From: Gnetum montanum
Taxonomy: Eukaryota; Streptophyta; Gnetopsida; Gnetales; Gnetaceae
Length of the DNA stretch: 64,000 bases
Assembly (NCBI GenBank): GCA_015680685.1
Contig: MNCI01008366.1
Span: forward strand, 381,730 to 445,729
Reading direction: 5' to 3'
Shown: one piece after another, positions 10,350-23,847 of the stretch
Numbering within the stretch: the stretch's first letter is position 1
How the letters are laid out: the number at the start of each line of letters is the position of its first letter
Program-made: the position numbers and the translations under genes
The notes under the pieces: model-generated
The model's input: the letters and a program-made list of their open reading frames with translations, nothing else
Databases searched by the model: none
Told to the model about the DNA's origin: nothing

Positions 10350-13300
10350 TCATGATGTTAGGCTTTCAGTTAGTTCCATGCATAATGTGTTGCTTTCTAA
10401 GTTAGCTATCAGCCACTGGGTGCCCTCTTGTTTTGTGGCTGTTGTGCATAAACACCATTGAATATTTGTTTCTTGTGCATATTGATTGCATGCTTTAATG
10501 TATGTACTTTTGATGAACCAAATCTTTTGCACACAATTGCACTTATTATGACAGTATGTGATACATGGAATACACTTCTTCTCCAACAGCCAAAATTCAT
10601 TTTTCTTGGAGATATCCAAGGAGAGGTCCCTTATGTCCATTCGTGCATCTATCATGCTTAACCAAGCTCTTTCCATACTGATGGGGAAGTCACCTTTGCA
10701 ATTCTCAACCTTGATCACCAGAAAATCTGTAGGATAGGACCACCCACAAACTGTGGTTACAATGTCCTCTACTAACCCCAAAGGGACAGTAATTGACTAG
10801 TCTACCAATTCCAAATGAATGTTGCTTTTCTTGAGAGGTGGTAGGTTTCAGGCTTTGTACATGTCATGGGAGATGAGGTTGACATCGAAGCCAGAATCAA
10901 GAAGAGCCTTGCATGGCTCATGTCTAGCAATTTGCAAGTAAATGAGTGAACTTCCTAAGTTAGGTCGTTTCATGGAAAGATGGCCAATCTTGATCCAGTC
11001 AGAAATAGCATGAGTTACCACACAATGCAAATATGAGGGAGTGTTTGCTTTGAAGGGCACTTGAAGGTGTTGGATGCAGAGGATGAGGGTGTTGGAGATG
11101 CAGGGCAGCTAGCTACATGAGGTAGTGAGGGTTTAGGAGGATTATTGAATTGGAAGAAAGGTCATTTTCTAGATCAATTGTCTAAACCACATGGCTGGAA
11201 GGCTAGATGTGAATGTACAGCCATTGTGGCATTTTGTTGTTGTAGCTATGAAGGAATTTTGGCCTGCATGGATGGAACAGAAGGTAACTAGGTAGAGGGT
11301 AGAGGGATGTGTGCAAACGGATGCAGAGGGGTGGTATGGATATGGGTTCTCCCCCTAAGTGAATGGTGAATGTGTTCGGTGCTACTCTGGAGGGTAATAG
11401 TGATGCTGAAATGAGGCATGACTTGCAAAACTTCTTGGAGAGACGAGTTGTTGAACATAGTACTCGTATGGATATGGTTTTCTATAAGGATACTACTACC
11501 TTGGCAGTGACATTCCCCACAATTGTGGTTAGTGCCATTGTTAGTATTATTCATATGGTTGTGGTGGAGCTCCACTTGGGTAATAAGCTTGTTGTTGTTG
11601 GTGGAACTGTCTTGGATTTCTTTGAGGATAAGGTAATCATCTCGAGGCTTGCCTACGTTCTAATGGAGGATTCAATATACGATTTAATGCATACACCCTA
11701 GACTCTTGTAAGTGTGACACCATAGGGCAACATCCCTTTGGATGTTTGTATTGATAAATGTCACAACCAACATCATCTTTGGAGTTTGTCTCCACAACTT
11801 CCTCTACAGTAGCAACTTTTCCCTTACCTCTTTGGTAGGCACCTTTAGCTTCTTTTCGCCTCCTACAGTTATGATCACTATTTTGCTCTTTGGATTCTTG
11901 AGCAATCTTCATAGTAGTTTGGAATTTTTCATCCAAAGAGTCCCATAATTTATCAACCTTTGCCGAAATATTAGAAATAGATTTTTGGATGGGCAAGGTT
12001 TTTCTATTCACCACTTCATCAAGTGATGACTCTTCTTTGTCACAAAATCGAACCTTCCATTTTTCGATGGAAGGATCCCTATTATACTCTTCAACACTTT
12101 CCCTTTTTTGCAACTCACCTTCTTCTTTTGCTACTTGCCCTATCAGCCTTTGGATCTAATGAGCTCTTAGTTCAAATGATCTCCCTTGGGCATACACCCC
12201 AAGAGTTCTTCTAGTTTCTACTCTGAGCCCATCTATAATGTGGCAAAGTTGTTTTCTCTAAGAATAACCATGGCCAAGGCATCGATGTAAGAGTGAATAA
12301 TATCTACCCATAGTGGCATCCAAGGGTTCATGTGTTCCTTGTTTCCATCCTTGGATTTGCCTCCTCAAATTAGATACTCTAGAGTACGTTTGATATTCAT
12401 CATTGAATAACTCCAACATGGTACTCCATCCACGGATAAATTCTGGCTCCAAGGACCAGTACCAACTTTCAACTTCCTTAATTAGTGTCCTAAGGAAGAG
12501 CTTGAGTTTCTGCGATTCATTTTCTATGTTCTATAAGGCACAGGCATCATGGAAAGCTTCTAGATGTGTATGTGGATCAGAGTTGTATCCCCCCTCAAAT
12601 CTTGGGATATTATTCATGTTTAAGCGCTTGATCTGACTATCTTTCATATGCCTAGTTGGAATTCTAATTGCCTTTGTGATGTTAAACATACTTCTAGTCA
12701 CCAACAGAGGTTCCTCATCATGATTATGTCAATGATGTCGATGATAGTTCCTACCACCTCTACATTCTTTATGGCCTTGACAATCATTGTTGTCTCATTA
12801 ATCACCCTCATCACGATTATTTTGACGATGGCTTCTATGCGAATCGGCATATGAAGAGGAATATTCAAAATCAAATGAAGATGATGGACAGGAAGGTGGC
12901 CCACCACCATCATCGCAATATCCACCACCATGATTCCACTCATTACAACCACCATCCTTAGATCCCTTGTTATTATGATGTTTGCCCAAGTCCCTACCTT
13001 AACTGTCACTTTTTCCTGAATTTGTATTATGAATAGTTGATCGTAGGTTTAGGGTCATACCCTCATTACCAATAAGGGATTAGTGAAATGTTTCTCCTTC
13101 ATAGCCTCATGGTGCTTCTCCTAATGTTGATCTCACTTGCATTGTGTTTTAGTGAGATGGTAGTCCCAAGTGTCATAACCATTCACAATGTATTCCTTGT
13201 GAAGGTCTGGAATGCCCAACTTCTTAAGAGTTTGAAACAGCATCCCGAGTATAGATTGATCAGGGGGTAAGACGATGTTGCCCTCCATATCACACCATCA

Positions 13301-13429
13301 CAATTGTTCATCTTGATGTAGGATGAAGGTGAAATATGATACATACTCATCTAAATGAGTATATACCACTTTGGACTCTTGTGGGACTAGTGGTTTGACA
13401 TCTTCACACCTATGAGAAGAAGAAGACAT
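10350..13429 (-). pseudogene. Element A gag-protease polyprotein (decayed)
   Basis: The minus-strand ATG at 13429 opens a frame starting MSSSSH. Gag is recognised by the retrotransposon-gag block at about 12260-12450 (STMLELFNDEYQTY, then LLHRCLGHGYS). A later block, CDIYQYKHPKGC, is a degenerate Cys/His element near the end of gag. The aspartic protease follows: ALLDSG at about 10890-10910, with Asp-Ser-Gly in place of the usual Asp-Thr/Ser-Gly, and the downstream flap/core block AWLSMIDARMDIRDLSL at about 10640-10690. One net frameshift lies between 13429 and 12452. After that, about 2.1 kb stays in one frame with several stops. It would supply structural protein and maturation protease but no polymerase. 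Confidence 0.85.
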
Positions 13430-13563
13430 TTTGCAATATGAAATAAAATGTTAGTGTGCTTTTATAATTCTATGTATAGTGGGAATGATATTGACCTTGA
13501 GGTTCATACAACAATATTAATGATATTTACTAAACCTAAATAGTGCACATTTCAACAAAAAAG

Positions 13564-13581
13564 TCCTTGACAATGGGGTCA
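13564..13581 (-). promoter_or_regulatory. Element A primer binding site (tRNA-Asp)
   Basis: On the minus strand the bases right after the 5' LTR read TTGACCCCATTGTC, a decayed version of TGGCGCCGTTGCC, the complement of the 3' end of tRNA-Asp. Nearly all differences are C-to-T or G-to-A. Confidence 0.7.
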
Positions 13582-13582
13582 A

Positions 13583-14516
13583 TGATGAGCAAAGAGGTAC
13601 CCCTACGCCCAACCATACGAATCACAGAGCATTCACGCACGATCTGGTCAAATTCTGTGGACTTTATAGTTTCTAGTGCACTAGTCTTCTAGGCAATGAA
13701 CCTTGCCCTAAGGTCATTTGTTGTCTTCTCAATTACACTTGTGAAGCACATGGTATGGTTAAGTGTAATTGAGGCATATAATTTTTATAGTTTTATGTTT
13801 TATAGTCTTGGTGCTTGAATAGAGATAAAGACAAGATAATTTAATGGCTAATTCGATGTAACTAACCTACTAGCCTCTAGCTAATCCTAACATAAGTATT
13901 TGATCCCACTTTCCATACATGTCTTGAACCCATGTATCCACTCCTAGGTTACCAAGCACTATGCTACTGGGCGTACCAAGCAATAATGCTACTAGGATTA
14001 CCAAGCGAATACATGTTAAGCTCAAAGAGATCATACTTATGTATTTAATCTATCTAGTTGATCTTGCTCAATTATCTTAATTAGCCTAATTACTGGAAAA
14101 CATTGAATAAGTAATTGAAAACATTAAATTCATAAATGAAATATTTAATCTATCTAGAATGTTGCAAGGTTTATCAGAAAGCTCGTCTTTATTGCCACAC
14201 ACACTATTGTGCTCAAGGACAACAATGCTCGAATAAATATTTGTACACTCAATGACTCTTACTGTGGGCACTCGGGAAATTCTAACTTTTGAATAGACAA
14301 ATTGTAAGAGCTCTGCTACTACTATGAGAATTGATGCCATAAATGTGACTAGTGGCTTATATTTATAGACCAAGATAGAGCCCTGCATCGACAAGGCTAC
14401 GTCAATGTAATTGACTGCATCAACGGGGCCTCGTCAATAGGGCCTAGTCAACGGGGCCTCGTTGATGCAATAGACTACGTCGACGAGGCCCAATCAACAT
14501 CATAAACCAAAACTCA
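13583..14516 (-). repeat. Element A 5' LTR
   Basis: It starts TGATGAGC on the plus strand. It ends AACTCA directly before the target duplication CTACA, having apparently lost three bases of the usual CTCATCA end. The U3 part (about 14380-14490) carries many copies of a GGGGCCTCGTC-like word, several with TGACG/CGTCA cores. Confidence 0.85.
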
Positions 14517-14521
14517 CTACA

Positions 14522-16415
14522 CGAATGATGTAGTTTGTCATGCTCTGTTCACTTCTTGGGCAAAGATGATGAAATATAAAGTGCCTATGTAGGTAGTCTA
14601 AAAAGAGGAGCAATAACCACCACCTCCACCACCCACTCATGAAACAATGTGAAGGCTTGTGCTACCATTGAGCACATGCATGAACTCCATGAACAACTCC
14701 TATAACATTAGTAAGTAGGAACGAGTGGTGGTGATCCATCTATGTACCAACCAACCATGAGCCACCTCAATTAAGTGGCCTGAACCATAAGTCAGATGGA
14801 GGGTGGTGCACCAATATTTTTTGCCTAATGAATGTATGTGCCCGCAAAGTTAAATCCAAGTACCTGAGAGGTAACAATGTCCCTCTCAAAATAATTACAA
14901 TTCCTAGAAATCTCTAGGAATGCTGCTATTTTTTTGGTGCATTTGGAGGAGGGTAAGGGAGCTATTGTCATGGTGATGCAGCACCAAAGGTAGGAGATGA
15001 TAGCAAAAGTGGTTGCTGATCAAGTGGCTGAGGCCCTCAACACTTTGATAACATATGTACCAAACATTGTTGCACTCAAAGATGTGCAGACATCTACCAG
15101 AACTATAAGTGGGAGATCAAGTGTAGCCCAACATGAAGAATTTCTGGACCAACTAGTCGGAATCGTGCAACTGATTTTGGATGTCTTTGACATTTTGGAT
15201 ACCATCATTGCTACCTAGTTGGAGCTGCTTAAGACAAGAGGCAAGTACATTGTCATGGAGAGGCAACTCGAAACAGCCATAGCAAAAAACCAAGGCTTGG
15301 CTACAGAGGTTGCTGAACTTAGAGCCCTCCTTGCTAAGCCCATGCTACTCAACCAACCAATTACGTAACATGAAGCTATCTAATGACTTCAAGCCAAACT
15401 CAGAGAGGCTGAGTATGCTAAGGAGCCAATAGTTTTTGACCAATCCTTAGCCAATGCCACAATGTACAACATGCAAAAGGACTTGGTCTAGACTCACTAA
15501 GAGAATGAAACTCTGACTATTGAAAATCATCACATGCGAAATATTGATGCACAAAAGCAAAAAATGTATGAATTCATCCATCAATAGTAGGAGCAACTTG
15601 CCAGTGTAAACACTAAATTGAGGAGGTTGATAGTAGAAAACGAAAATCTCTCAATGGAGGAGGTGCATGTCCTTTGCCAGAAGTTTGCAATAGAGATTAC
15701 CACTTGGAAGAACAAGGCCCTCAAATTTGAGAGAGTCAAAAATCATTACAGGGACCAAGTTGGTTTGTAAAAGAAAATCAATTAAAAACATATCCAACTA
15801 GCAAAGGAGAAGGTGAATGAGACGCTCCAACAGCTCTAATAAGGAGGCCATATTTGGCAGCCCATCTTTGATGGACTAAATGAATACAACAAAGTTAAAA
15901 TTCACATGAAGGAGCCACAAATTGAGGAAATGACCAAATACATAGAGCTTGCTAACCTCTGATATGCAAACCTAGTAATGTTGACTGCCAAAGGGCCATG
16001 GTCAGAGTTGTAGAAGTGAATGACTAACTCATACTTATTGCATGAGGTTGAGTTCAAACACCATAAAGAGACCAAGTAGAAGCTTGAGGTTGCAAATGCT
16101 GAACTCAACATTCTTAGGGAGTGATTCACTAATCAGAGATCAACTGTTGAGAACCTGGCCAAGAGATTAAATAACTACCAAGAGCTACAGAATGTTGTCA
16201 AGGCATTTGATGTGGAATGAAAGTAATTTGTAGCTTGGTTCATCAACGTGAAGGAGTTGTTCCCCACAATGCCCTATCCATGGGATATTCCCATTCTGGC
16301 CCACATTGGTGAAGCAACGTGGATCATGAATGATCCCCAAAGTAAGGAGGAGAAGATGAAGGCATTGTTGGATGGCTTTCATCTTTCATCAATACTTGCA
16401 ATTGCAATAAGATAA
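14522..16415 (+). pseudogene. Element C coiled-coil protein, second part
   Basis: This is the continuation of the element C protein after the A insertion. From about 14935 it reads as a long heptad-rich, Glu/Lys-rich protein (for example LVGIVQLILDVFDIL, IEEMTKYIELANL, EEKMKALLDGF) interrupted by many stops, ending at TAA 16413-16415. Element H encodes the same protein on the minus strand (GAIVMVMQHQ, IEELTKYTGLVNL, EEEKLLALLN), which confirms it as a real, family-specific frame. It is unlike the gag-protease of elements A and B despite shared LTRs. Function unknown; a structural, gag-like coiled-coil role is a guess. Confidence 0.7.
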
Positions 16416-16772
16416 CCACAACCATAGCCTTTGTGACAACCATTGCATGCTCTAGAAGCTGGAGAAGGTCCTTTAGCACCTTAGGAACCTCCATCGCCTG
16501 GGATTGTTTAATCGTCTTCTTCGTTTTCAAGCCACCAGAGGGGTTGTGTTGTCAATTTTTTGTCATGGTGTTCAATTTTGTTGTCATGAACACCTAATTT
16601 TGTAATTATTGTAAATTTGTACACTTGGATGCTCAACATTAGTGAGTTGTTTATTTGTTTGTTGTGTGTTAGTTAAGTTAGTCAATAATCCCATGCCTTC
16701 CCAAAATTTTGTAAAGAACTTGTTTCTCCTTTTGTTCACTCAAGGACGAGTTTTCATTCAATCATGGAGGTA
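16416..16772 (+). other. Element C 3' untranslated part and polypurine tract
   Basis: This lies between the coiled-coil frame and the LTR. The purine tract ATCATGGAGGTA at 16761-16772 abuts the LTR and matches the GTCATGGGGGTA tract of A, B and H with two changes. The upstream words TTCTCACTCAAGGACGAGTTTTC-like (about 16735-16757) are also shared with the other elements in reverse complement. Confidence 0.6.
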
Positions 16773-17564
16773 TCATGAATCATGCATCATTGGGCCATGT
16801 CCACGAGATCTTGTCGATGTAGGGTTTTCTACGTTAATGGGTACCCAACAAAATGGCACCCTGTGATTGCCTATAAATGTATGCCTACCAATTGCATTTA
16901 TGATACTTCTTCCATTAGTTATAGAAAAGCTCTTGAATTTTGTTTTCTCCAAACTTGGAATATTTTTTGAGTGCCCGCAGCAAGAGTCAAAGAAGTGTAC
17001 GAATCTTTATTCGAGCATTGATGTACTTGAGCACCTCAGTGTGAATGGCAATAAAGATGAGCTTTTCTAATCAAACCTTGTAGCACTTGGAATAGATTAA
17101 TGTTTCTCTTATGCAGTTATTATTCAGGAACTTAACTTTAATGAATTTTAATTAAGTAATTAATATCGATTAAATAATGAACATAAGTACCATGACTTCG
17201 AGCATATGTTATGCTTGGTAATCCTAGTAGCACCTAACACATGGTAGCCCAGTAGCATGGCAATGTGTTCAGGATGTGTATGGAAAGTGGGAATGGATGC
17301 TTATGGTAGGATTAGTTAAGTGTCAGCTAGTTATTAGATTAAATAAATATCAAATTTACTTTGTTTCCAACGCTTAGATGAATTTAGTAAAAAAGACAAA
17401 ATGCAAAAAATCATGTGCCTTAGTGACACTTAACCATATCTTTGCATTTCACAAGTGAAATTGGGAAGAGAACGATCATGTCCTTGATATTCACTTCCTA
17501 GACCCAGTATACTTGGAGAGCTAAAGTCTATAGAATTCAACCAGATTGCTTAGTGAATGCTAGT
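16773..17564 (+). repeat. Element C 3' LTR, main part (interrupted by B)
   Basis: This is a forward-oriented LTR of the same family as A and B. A TATA element, CTATAAATG, lies near 16871-16880. The TTGGTAATCCTAGTAG motif follows at about 17215-17230. Element B is inserted at 17564/17565; the last bases of this LTR resume at 24661 and end CTCATCA at 24703. Confidence 0.82.
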
Positions 17565-18365
17565 TGATGAGTGGTGAGGTACCCCTACACTCAACCATAT
17601 GAATACGAGTGTTTCACGTGCGATCCGATCAAACTCCAAGGACTAAGTGCTTATGCGCCTTAATGGAACACTCAGGGTTAATCAATTGTTATCTTCCCAA
17701 ACTTACTTGTATTGTCATGGTTGTATGGTTAAGTAAGCTTGAGGTATGTGATTTTTATAGCTTTTACCCTTTTTGGATGTCTACTGCTAATAAGGAGAGG
17801 GAGAGAGAACTAAGTGGCTAAGTTACATTAACTATTCATTAACTAGTTTCTAAAGGTTCCTAACACCAGTATTTGTTCCCACTTTCCGTACACATCCTGA
17901 ACCAGTGCAATGCCGCTAGAATTACCAAATGCTAATCGTTACTGGGTTACCAAGCATTACACACATGCTCGAAGCGGTCATACTGAGTGTACTTAACTAA
18001 GAGTGTCAAGGGTTGAGAGAGAAATTACTTAACTAGAAAAGCGTTAAACATTCAATAAGAATTAATTACTAATTAGCTTAATCCGTATGCTGCAAGGTTT
18101 ATCACAAATTTCATCTTTATTGTCATACACAAATGTGTGCTCAGGTACAATTTGCTCGAATAAAGATCTGTTCACTCTATGACCCCTACTGTGAGCACAC
18201 AGAAATTATTCGAACTTTGGAATGATAAAACTGCAAGAGTTTGGCTAAGGGTCTAAGTCTAACTATTGGGAACAAAGGGCGCCGCCTCTTATTTGTAGAA
18301 GATGAGGCAAGACACAATATCACGTGGTGGATGCGATATTGCATACACAATATCGCGGCTCATCA
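17565..18365 (-). repeat. Element B 3' LTR
   Basis: It starts TGATGAGTGG and ends GGCTCATCA on the plus strand. It aligns along its whole length to 23867-24655. The TATA position reads ACAAATAAG on the minus strand (near 18290), mutated from the ATAAATAAG of the 5' LTR. Confidence 0.9.
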
Positions 18366-18380
18366 TACCCCCATGACTGA
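18366..18380 (-). promoter_or_regulatory. Element B polypurine tract
   Basis: The minus-strand sequence GTCATGGGGGTA directly abuts the 3' LTR. Confidence 0.78.
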
Positions 18381-20392
18381 ATGAAAACTTGTCCTCTAGT
18401 TCCTTACAAAATATTGGAAAGGTATGGGATTATTGACTTGAATGACACTAATGGTGAATGGGGTGACACGTGAACGGATCAACATTACAATACATGGCAA
18501 CATTAGTGTTCATGACCACAAGAGTGAACACTATGCACATTTTACATCTGGCCTTATTTGGCAACTGAGAGAGAAGAGAGAGAGAAAAGGAGAAGACGTG
18601 TTGCTGTTGATGCCAAGATTGTGCCTTCCGTCATCCATCCATAATCACACCATCAATATTATTCCTTACACAACTATTCCAACACCAATCCATCCTAAGT
18701 GTTTCCTCCAGGTCTAGTCCATTGTTGTATGATTGCCATTTGCACACACAACACAGTCACATATGAGCAAGGATAAGTAAATCACAATACAGTTGATACC
18801 TTGCCTCGGTGTAAGGTCCATTGGTGAGTTGTTATATGGCTAATATGGATTCTAAAGATATAACACTGGCGACTACCCAAGGTGTAGGGGTTAGGAGAAA
18901 ATTGAAAAAATTGGACCAAGGCCCCCATCACTACGAGTAATCCTCCAATAGCGATAAAATGGAAAAAGATAAGGCATAAGAAAGATGGAGAAAAAGAAAC
19001 AACGGCAAGGCCGATAAAATGGATGTCAGAGGTGGAAATGAACAAAAGGAATGTTGATTGCAGGAATGTTTAAGGGAAAGAAGTTAACTAATGCACCAAA
19101 TAGGAATGCTAGTGGGTCCTCCCCAAAGCAGCTCAAGCCTTTTATGCCCTGACAAACCCACATTCAAAGAGTCCGTAGGCTCTGGAAATGTCATTTGGGA
19201 GCAAGAGTTAAAGTCTTAACCACAAGAATTTACCAAAAAGACAAAAATGCATCAACCAAAATATAGACTACTGATACAACCAGCAATGAGGTGGAAAATG
19301 GAGAAAGAATGATGGGAAAAAGAGAATGAAATGGAGTCCCAAGAACAAGGTGGTATACAGCCCCTTGTGTATTTATGGTTAATGTGACTTAGTAGATCTC
19401 ATTCCAAATCCAGCCTCAAACAATCCACATCCAGTGACTTCACATTAATACACTTGGCCAATCCATCCACTTGAGGTGACAAGAATGCATTCATCAAAGA
19501 GTCACCACCATTCCGAGGAAATGAGAAAGGGAAAAGTAGGAAGTGAGAGAGGGCCTTAGTTAGAGGGAACATGTTTGTTTAGTTCCATAACTACTGCTTG
19601 TAGCCCATATGATTATTTTGTCTAAGGGGTGTGCTTTGAATTCTCATTGTTTTTTTTTACGTGAAAACCACACCATGCAAAGACTTATTTTTATTAGCTT
19701 AGCTTCCCGATAATGGAGCAATGTTAGAATGGTAAGGAAAACTCATGAAGAACACATCCAAGCACCCAAGAGAATGGCTAGCACAAATGCATCAAATCCC
19801 CTTGAAGTCACACCCTTTTCAGTCCTTAAGTCCTTCCTCAATTTGAGAAATGCCCAGTCACCAGTTCATTAATAGTTTTATTATTAAGAAAGGGACCATA
19901 CAATTCCAAGCCAAGAGAGACCATAGAAATTTATGAATGCATGGATGACGTGGACTCATTGCCTGTTATATGAAAAGAATCATAGCTTAGTATCAACATT
20001 ATAACTCAAAGGTAAAAACCAAACATTAGCAATCAATAGAATACAGTTCATGCCACCATTAGGAGCACTTATTAGGTGACGAACCTAACAAAATAAACAA
20101 CCACATAAAGAAATGAAAGAGTATAACGATGTTGCAAAAACAAAACAAGAAAAGTTAAAGAAATTTGTAAAACAAAACTATGTAAAACAAAAATGTGTAA
20201 AACAAAAACTTAATCCAAAATAGTAGGGCCTCAATTAGGTAGCAGAGGTGGCCATCTCCCCCATGACTGAGTTGGAAGGGGGAGATCCAAAATAGTGAGC
20301 AGGGTCATCCCTTCTTAGAGGTATTATGTGCACTGACCATTCTAAATTCATGGAAAGGTTTGGTCTGTTTCACATTGATTAACAATCTCTTA
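18381..20392 (-). other. Element B non-coding internal region
   Basis: About 2 kb without recognisable protein. It shares blocks with A and E (near 19105-19175, 19555-19690 and 20240-20300). A polypurine-like CATGGGGGAGATGG on the minus strand lies at about 20251-20264, after the end of the gag-protease frame. Confidence 0.7.
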
Positions 20393-23300
20393 TTAAGGTT
20401 TTTGTCTGACTTTTTTAGGAATTTCCAACTTCCCCCAGTTAATGTTTTCCAGGTTAAGGTTTGGAAGTTGGCGACGAACTTGCTCTAATGCATCTATGCT
20501 TTCGATATGAGCGCAAGCTATTCCCTCAGTTAGTTCCATGCACGTTAGTGAGTTGCTCTCTTGATCAACTATCAGCCACTGGGTGTCTCTTTGTCATGTG
20601 GCTACTGCATACAGGCACTTTTGTAGGTTAAGATCTTGTGCACACTGGTTGCATGCAAGCAATGCTAAACCTTGCTTAACCCATGATCTCTGCATGCAAT
20701 TACACCTTGTATCGCTGTATGTGATGCATAGAACCTTCTTCTTCTCGATCTTCCAAAAAATTTTCTCCTTAGATATTTCCAGGGAAAGATCACGGATTCC
20801 TAGGCATGCATCTATGGTACTTAGCCATGCCGTTCCCATTATTATTTGGAAGTCTCCTTTATCGTTATTCACTTGTATTACCAGGAAATCAGCTGGGTAC
20901 GACCACCCACACATCGTGGTAACGATGTCCTCCACCAGTCCCAAGGGGACAGTGATAGACTAGTCGGCCAACTCTAAGTGAATATTGCTCTTCCTTAATG
21001 GAGGCAGGTTCCAGGCTTTGTACATCTCTTGCGATATTAAGTTGACTCTGGAACCTGAGTCCATAAGAGCTTTGCATGGCTCATTCCTAGCGATTTGGAG
21101 ATAGATTAGAGGGCTTCCAGGATCAGAGAATTTCCTGGGAAGGTGGCAAACCTTAATCTAGTCAGTAACGGCATGTGTTAACATAATTGTATGCGTTGAT
21201 CTCGGTGTTTGGTTTGAAGGGAGCTCTGAAGCCTTATTTAATGGAGAGATGTTCAAAGGTTCAACCGCTTGTGGTTGTGAGGACTTGGTTGGACTGTTGG
21301 TTCTGAAGAAAGGTCTTCTCTTCATACAGTTATCAATACCAATAGTGGGTTGAAGATTCACAACCCTCGTGGCATTGCGTTGCTATGATTGAGTGAGGAG
21401 TTCCCCTTGCATTGTTGGAGCGGGTGGTAATGGAGCCATTGGTGTGAGAGTTGCAGATGGATTCGAAGGGTGGTATGTTTGTCGGTTATCTCCCTTAGGA
21501 GAAGGAGTTCTATAATACTCATGATCTTGGTAGTGATGTTGTGGTGTAACGTGACCAACAGAGTCACGTGGAGAGATTGGATGCTGCACGTAGTAGCCAT
21601 ATGGGTTCAGTTGCCGGTAGGGGTATTGTTGCCTTGGTGGTGGAATCCCCCATGACTGTGGGTATTACCATTGTTGATGTTACTCAACGGATTGTGGTGG
21701 AGTTCCACTTGGATAATATGTTGAAGGTTGGTGGAGCTGCCTTGGGTTACCTTGGGGATAAGGTAACCGTCGGGGTGCTTGCCGTTTATTAAGTCGTGGG
21801 TTGAGTGCATACACCCCAAACTCTTGTAGATGTGAGATCACTGGGCAACATCCCTTAGGATGGTCGTATTGGCATATCTCACATCCACCATCATTGTCTG
21901 TGTCTAAATCCATAACCTCTTCTGTGATGGCCATTTTTCCCTTACCCTTGTTACATGCATTGTCCACTTCTCTCTTTTTCTTTTTGTCATGGTCACTACC
22001 TCGCTCTCTAGACTCGTCAACAATTTTAAGAACAGTTTCAAACCTACTATCTAGGGAGTCCCACATTTGGTCTACCTTTGTTGAAACTTTTGTTGTTAAC
22101 TTTTGGAGCAGCAAAGTTCTCCTATTCACCATCTCTTTGAGTGGTGACTCTTCTTTCTCCTCACAAAATATCACTCCCCTTTTTCGAAGGGAAGGATCTC
22201 AGTTGTATTCTTCTGCACTTTCTCTCTTTCGTAGCTCACCTTCTTCCTTGGCTACTTGCTTTAGCAATCTATGAATTTGATGAGACCTAAGTTTTGATAA
22301 TCTTCCTTGGGCATACATCCCAAGGGTTCTCCTTGTTTCATGCCTAAGTCCATCCACGAGATGGCGTAGTTGATCTCACTGTGAATAACCATGGCCAAGG
22401 CAACGATGTAATAGTGCATAATAGTGGCCCATGGCAGCATCCAAGGGTTCATGATTTCCTTGCTTCCATCCTTGGATTTTCTTTCGCAGGTTAGACACTC
22501 GGGAGTACGTTTGGTACTTATCATTGAATAGTTCTAACATTGTACTCCATCTCCAAATGGATTCCGGTTCTAAGGACCGGTACCAGCTTTCTGCTTCTTT
22601 CACTAGTGTCCTTGGGAACAACTTTAGTTTTTGCCATTCGTTCTCTATGTTTTGCAAGGCACATGCATCATGGAATGCTTGCAAATGATTTTGAGGATCA
22701 GCATTGTATCCCCCTTCAAATCATGGGATGTTGTTCATGTCTAACCTCTTGATCCTACTATCCTTTTGGTGCCTTGTTGAAACTCTCACAGCCTCTGTTA
22801 TATCTAGCATGCTTCTAGTTGCGAGTCGGGGTTCTTCGTGATCATCTCGTTCATAGTGTATATGGTGTCTACGTGGTTCCCTACTCTCCCTTCTTCTATA
22901 CCTTGATTCCTTAGAGTGCCCTCATCCTCGTTCTCGACTATCTCGTCGATGTTTTTCACTCTATTTTCCTTTATCCTCACGATTGGTTTCCTTATGACTA
23001 CGTCTAGACATTGAAGGAGAGGATGAAGGTGACAATGAAGGTGAAGAAGAAGGAGAATCATCGCCAGGACGATGTTTTCTACCTTTTCTTCAGTGGTCTC
23101 GGCCCTGATCGTGATCACGATCAGAACGTCTGCCCTTATCGTGTGTTCGTGTTCCCTCATTGAACACTTCATGTTCGTGGGTATCAGAACCAGGGTTGTG
23201 AACAATGGAGTGGAGGTTCTAATACACCACCTCTTGACCATCGTTAGGAGGAGGAACATTGTTTTGTGGGGAACCTATTGAAGCAAGTTCACCATCCCCA

Positions 23301-23722
23301 CTTTCGCTTAAGACATGTGGAGCATTATGGGACCATTTACCTTTCAAGGATATATGGTATCTCTCCTGTTGCAAGTCCCTTTGACGTTGTGCTTCTGTGG
23401 GATGATAATCCCTTATGTCATGATCGCATGCAACGTATTCCATGTATAAAAGCGGCATGCATATTAGTGTGAGAGCACAAAGGGGCATGTTGGGGACTGA
23501 TCGGTCTGGGGGCAACACTATGTTACCCTCCAAGTCTCTCCAATGTAGTTGTTCATCTTGGTGGAGAATAAAGGTGAAATAGGGTACATACTCATCGTGA
23601 TGAGTGTATACCACATAAAAATGTTGAGGAACTGGCGGATCTTGGTTACGTGTAGTATGTCACTAACTGTCTCTTGTGTTAGTCCTAAGTGGTGAAGTGA
23701 TCTTATGCGAAGAAGAAGACAT
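20393..23722 (-). pseudogene. Element B gag-protease polyprotein (1110-codon frame with stops)
   Basis: ATG at 23722 to TAA at 20393 on the minus strand is 3330 bases, exactly 1110 codons. All recognisable blocks lie in this one frame: MSSSSH start, YTHHDEYVPYFTFILHQ, an Arg/Ser/Asp-rich basic segment, the gag core (STMLELFNDKYQTY, LLHRCLGHGYS), CEICQYDHPKGCCP, a Pro-rich linker, protease LMDSGS (about 21045-21062) and AWLSTIDACLGIRDLSL. About 15 stops interrupt it but no net frameshift does. The protein would package RNA and mature itself; polymerase must come from elsewhere. The tail after the protease (through NINWGKLEIPKK) is of unknown role. Confidence 0.87.
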
Positions 23723-23847
23723 CTTGTCTTGTTCGGTGTGTAATGTATCGTTGCCTTGTTCTTCTTTTGATTAACCCTAAGGTTCGTTCTAGCGTCCCAA
23801 CGATATGAATGATTTCCTATGTTTTATGCAGCGCACAAACAACTAAG

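Larger units (their letters stand above)
7193..14516 (-). mobile_element. Element A: gag-protease-only LTR retrotransposon
   Basis: This is a complete insertion about 7.3 kb long, flanked by CTACA on both sides (7188-7192 and 14517-14521). On the minus strand it runs 5' LTR (13583-14516), tRNA-Asp primer site, gag and aspartic protease, then about 2 kb without coding, polypurine tract and 3' LTR (7193-8149). No reverse transcriptase, RNase H or integrase can be found between protease and 3' LTR, so it must have depended on enzymes from another element. It lies inside element C. It resembles TR-GAG-type non-autonomous elements. Confidence 0.88.

Noticed and set aside
13583-14519. Extending the element A 5' LTR to 14519 as ending CTCACTA
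   Set aside because: The exact CTACA duplication at 7188-7192 and 14517-14521 fits better with an LTR ending at 14516 after loss of three bases.
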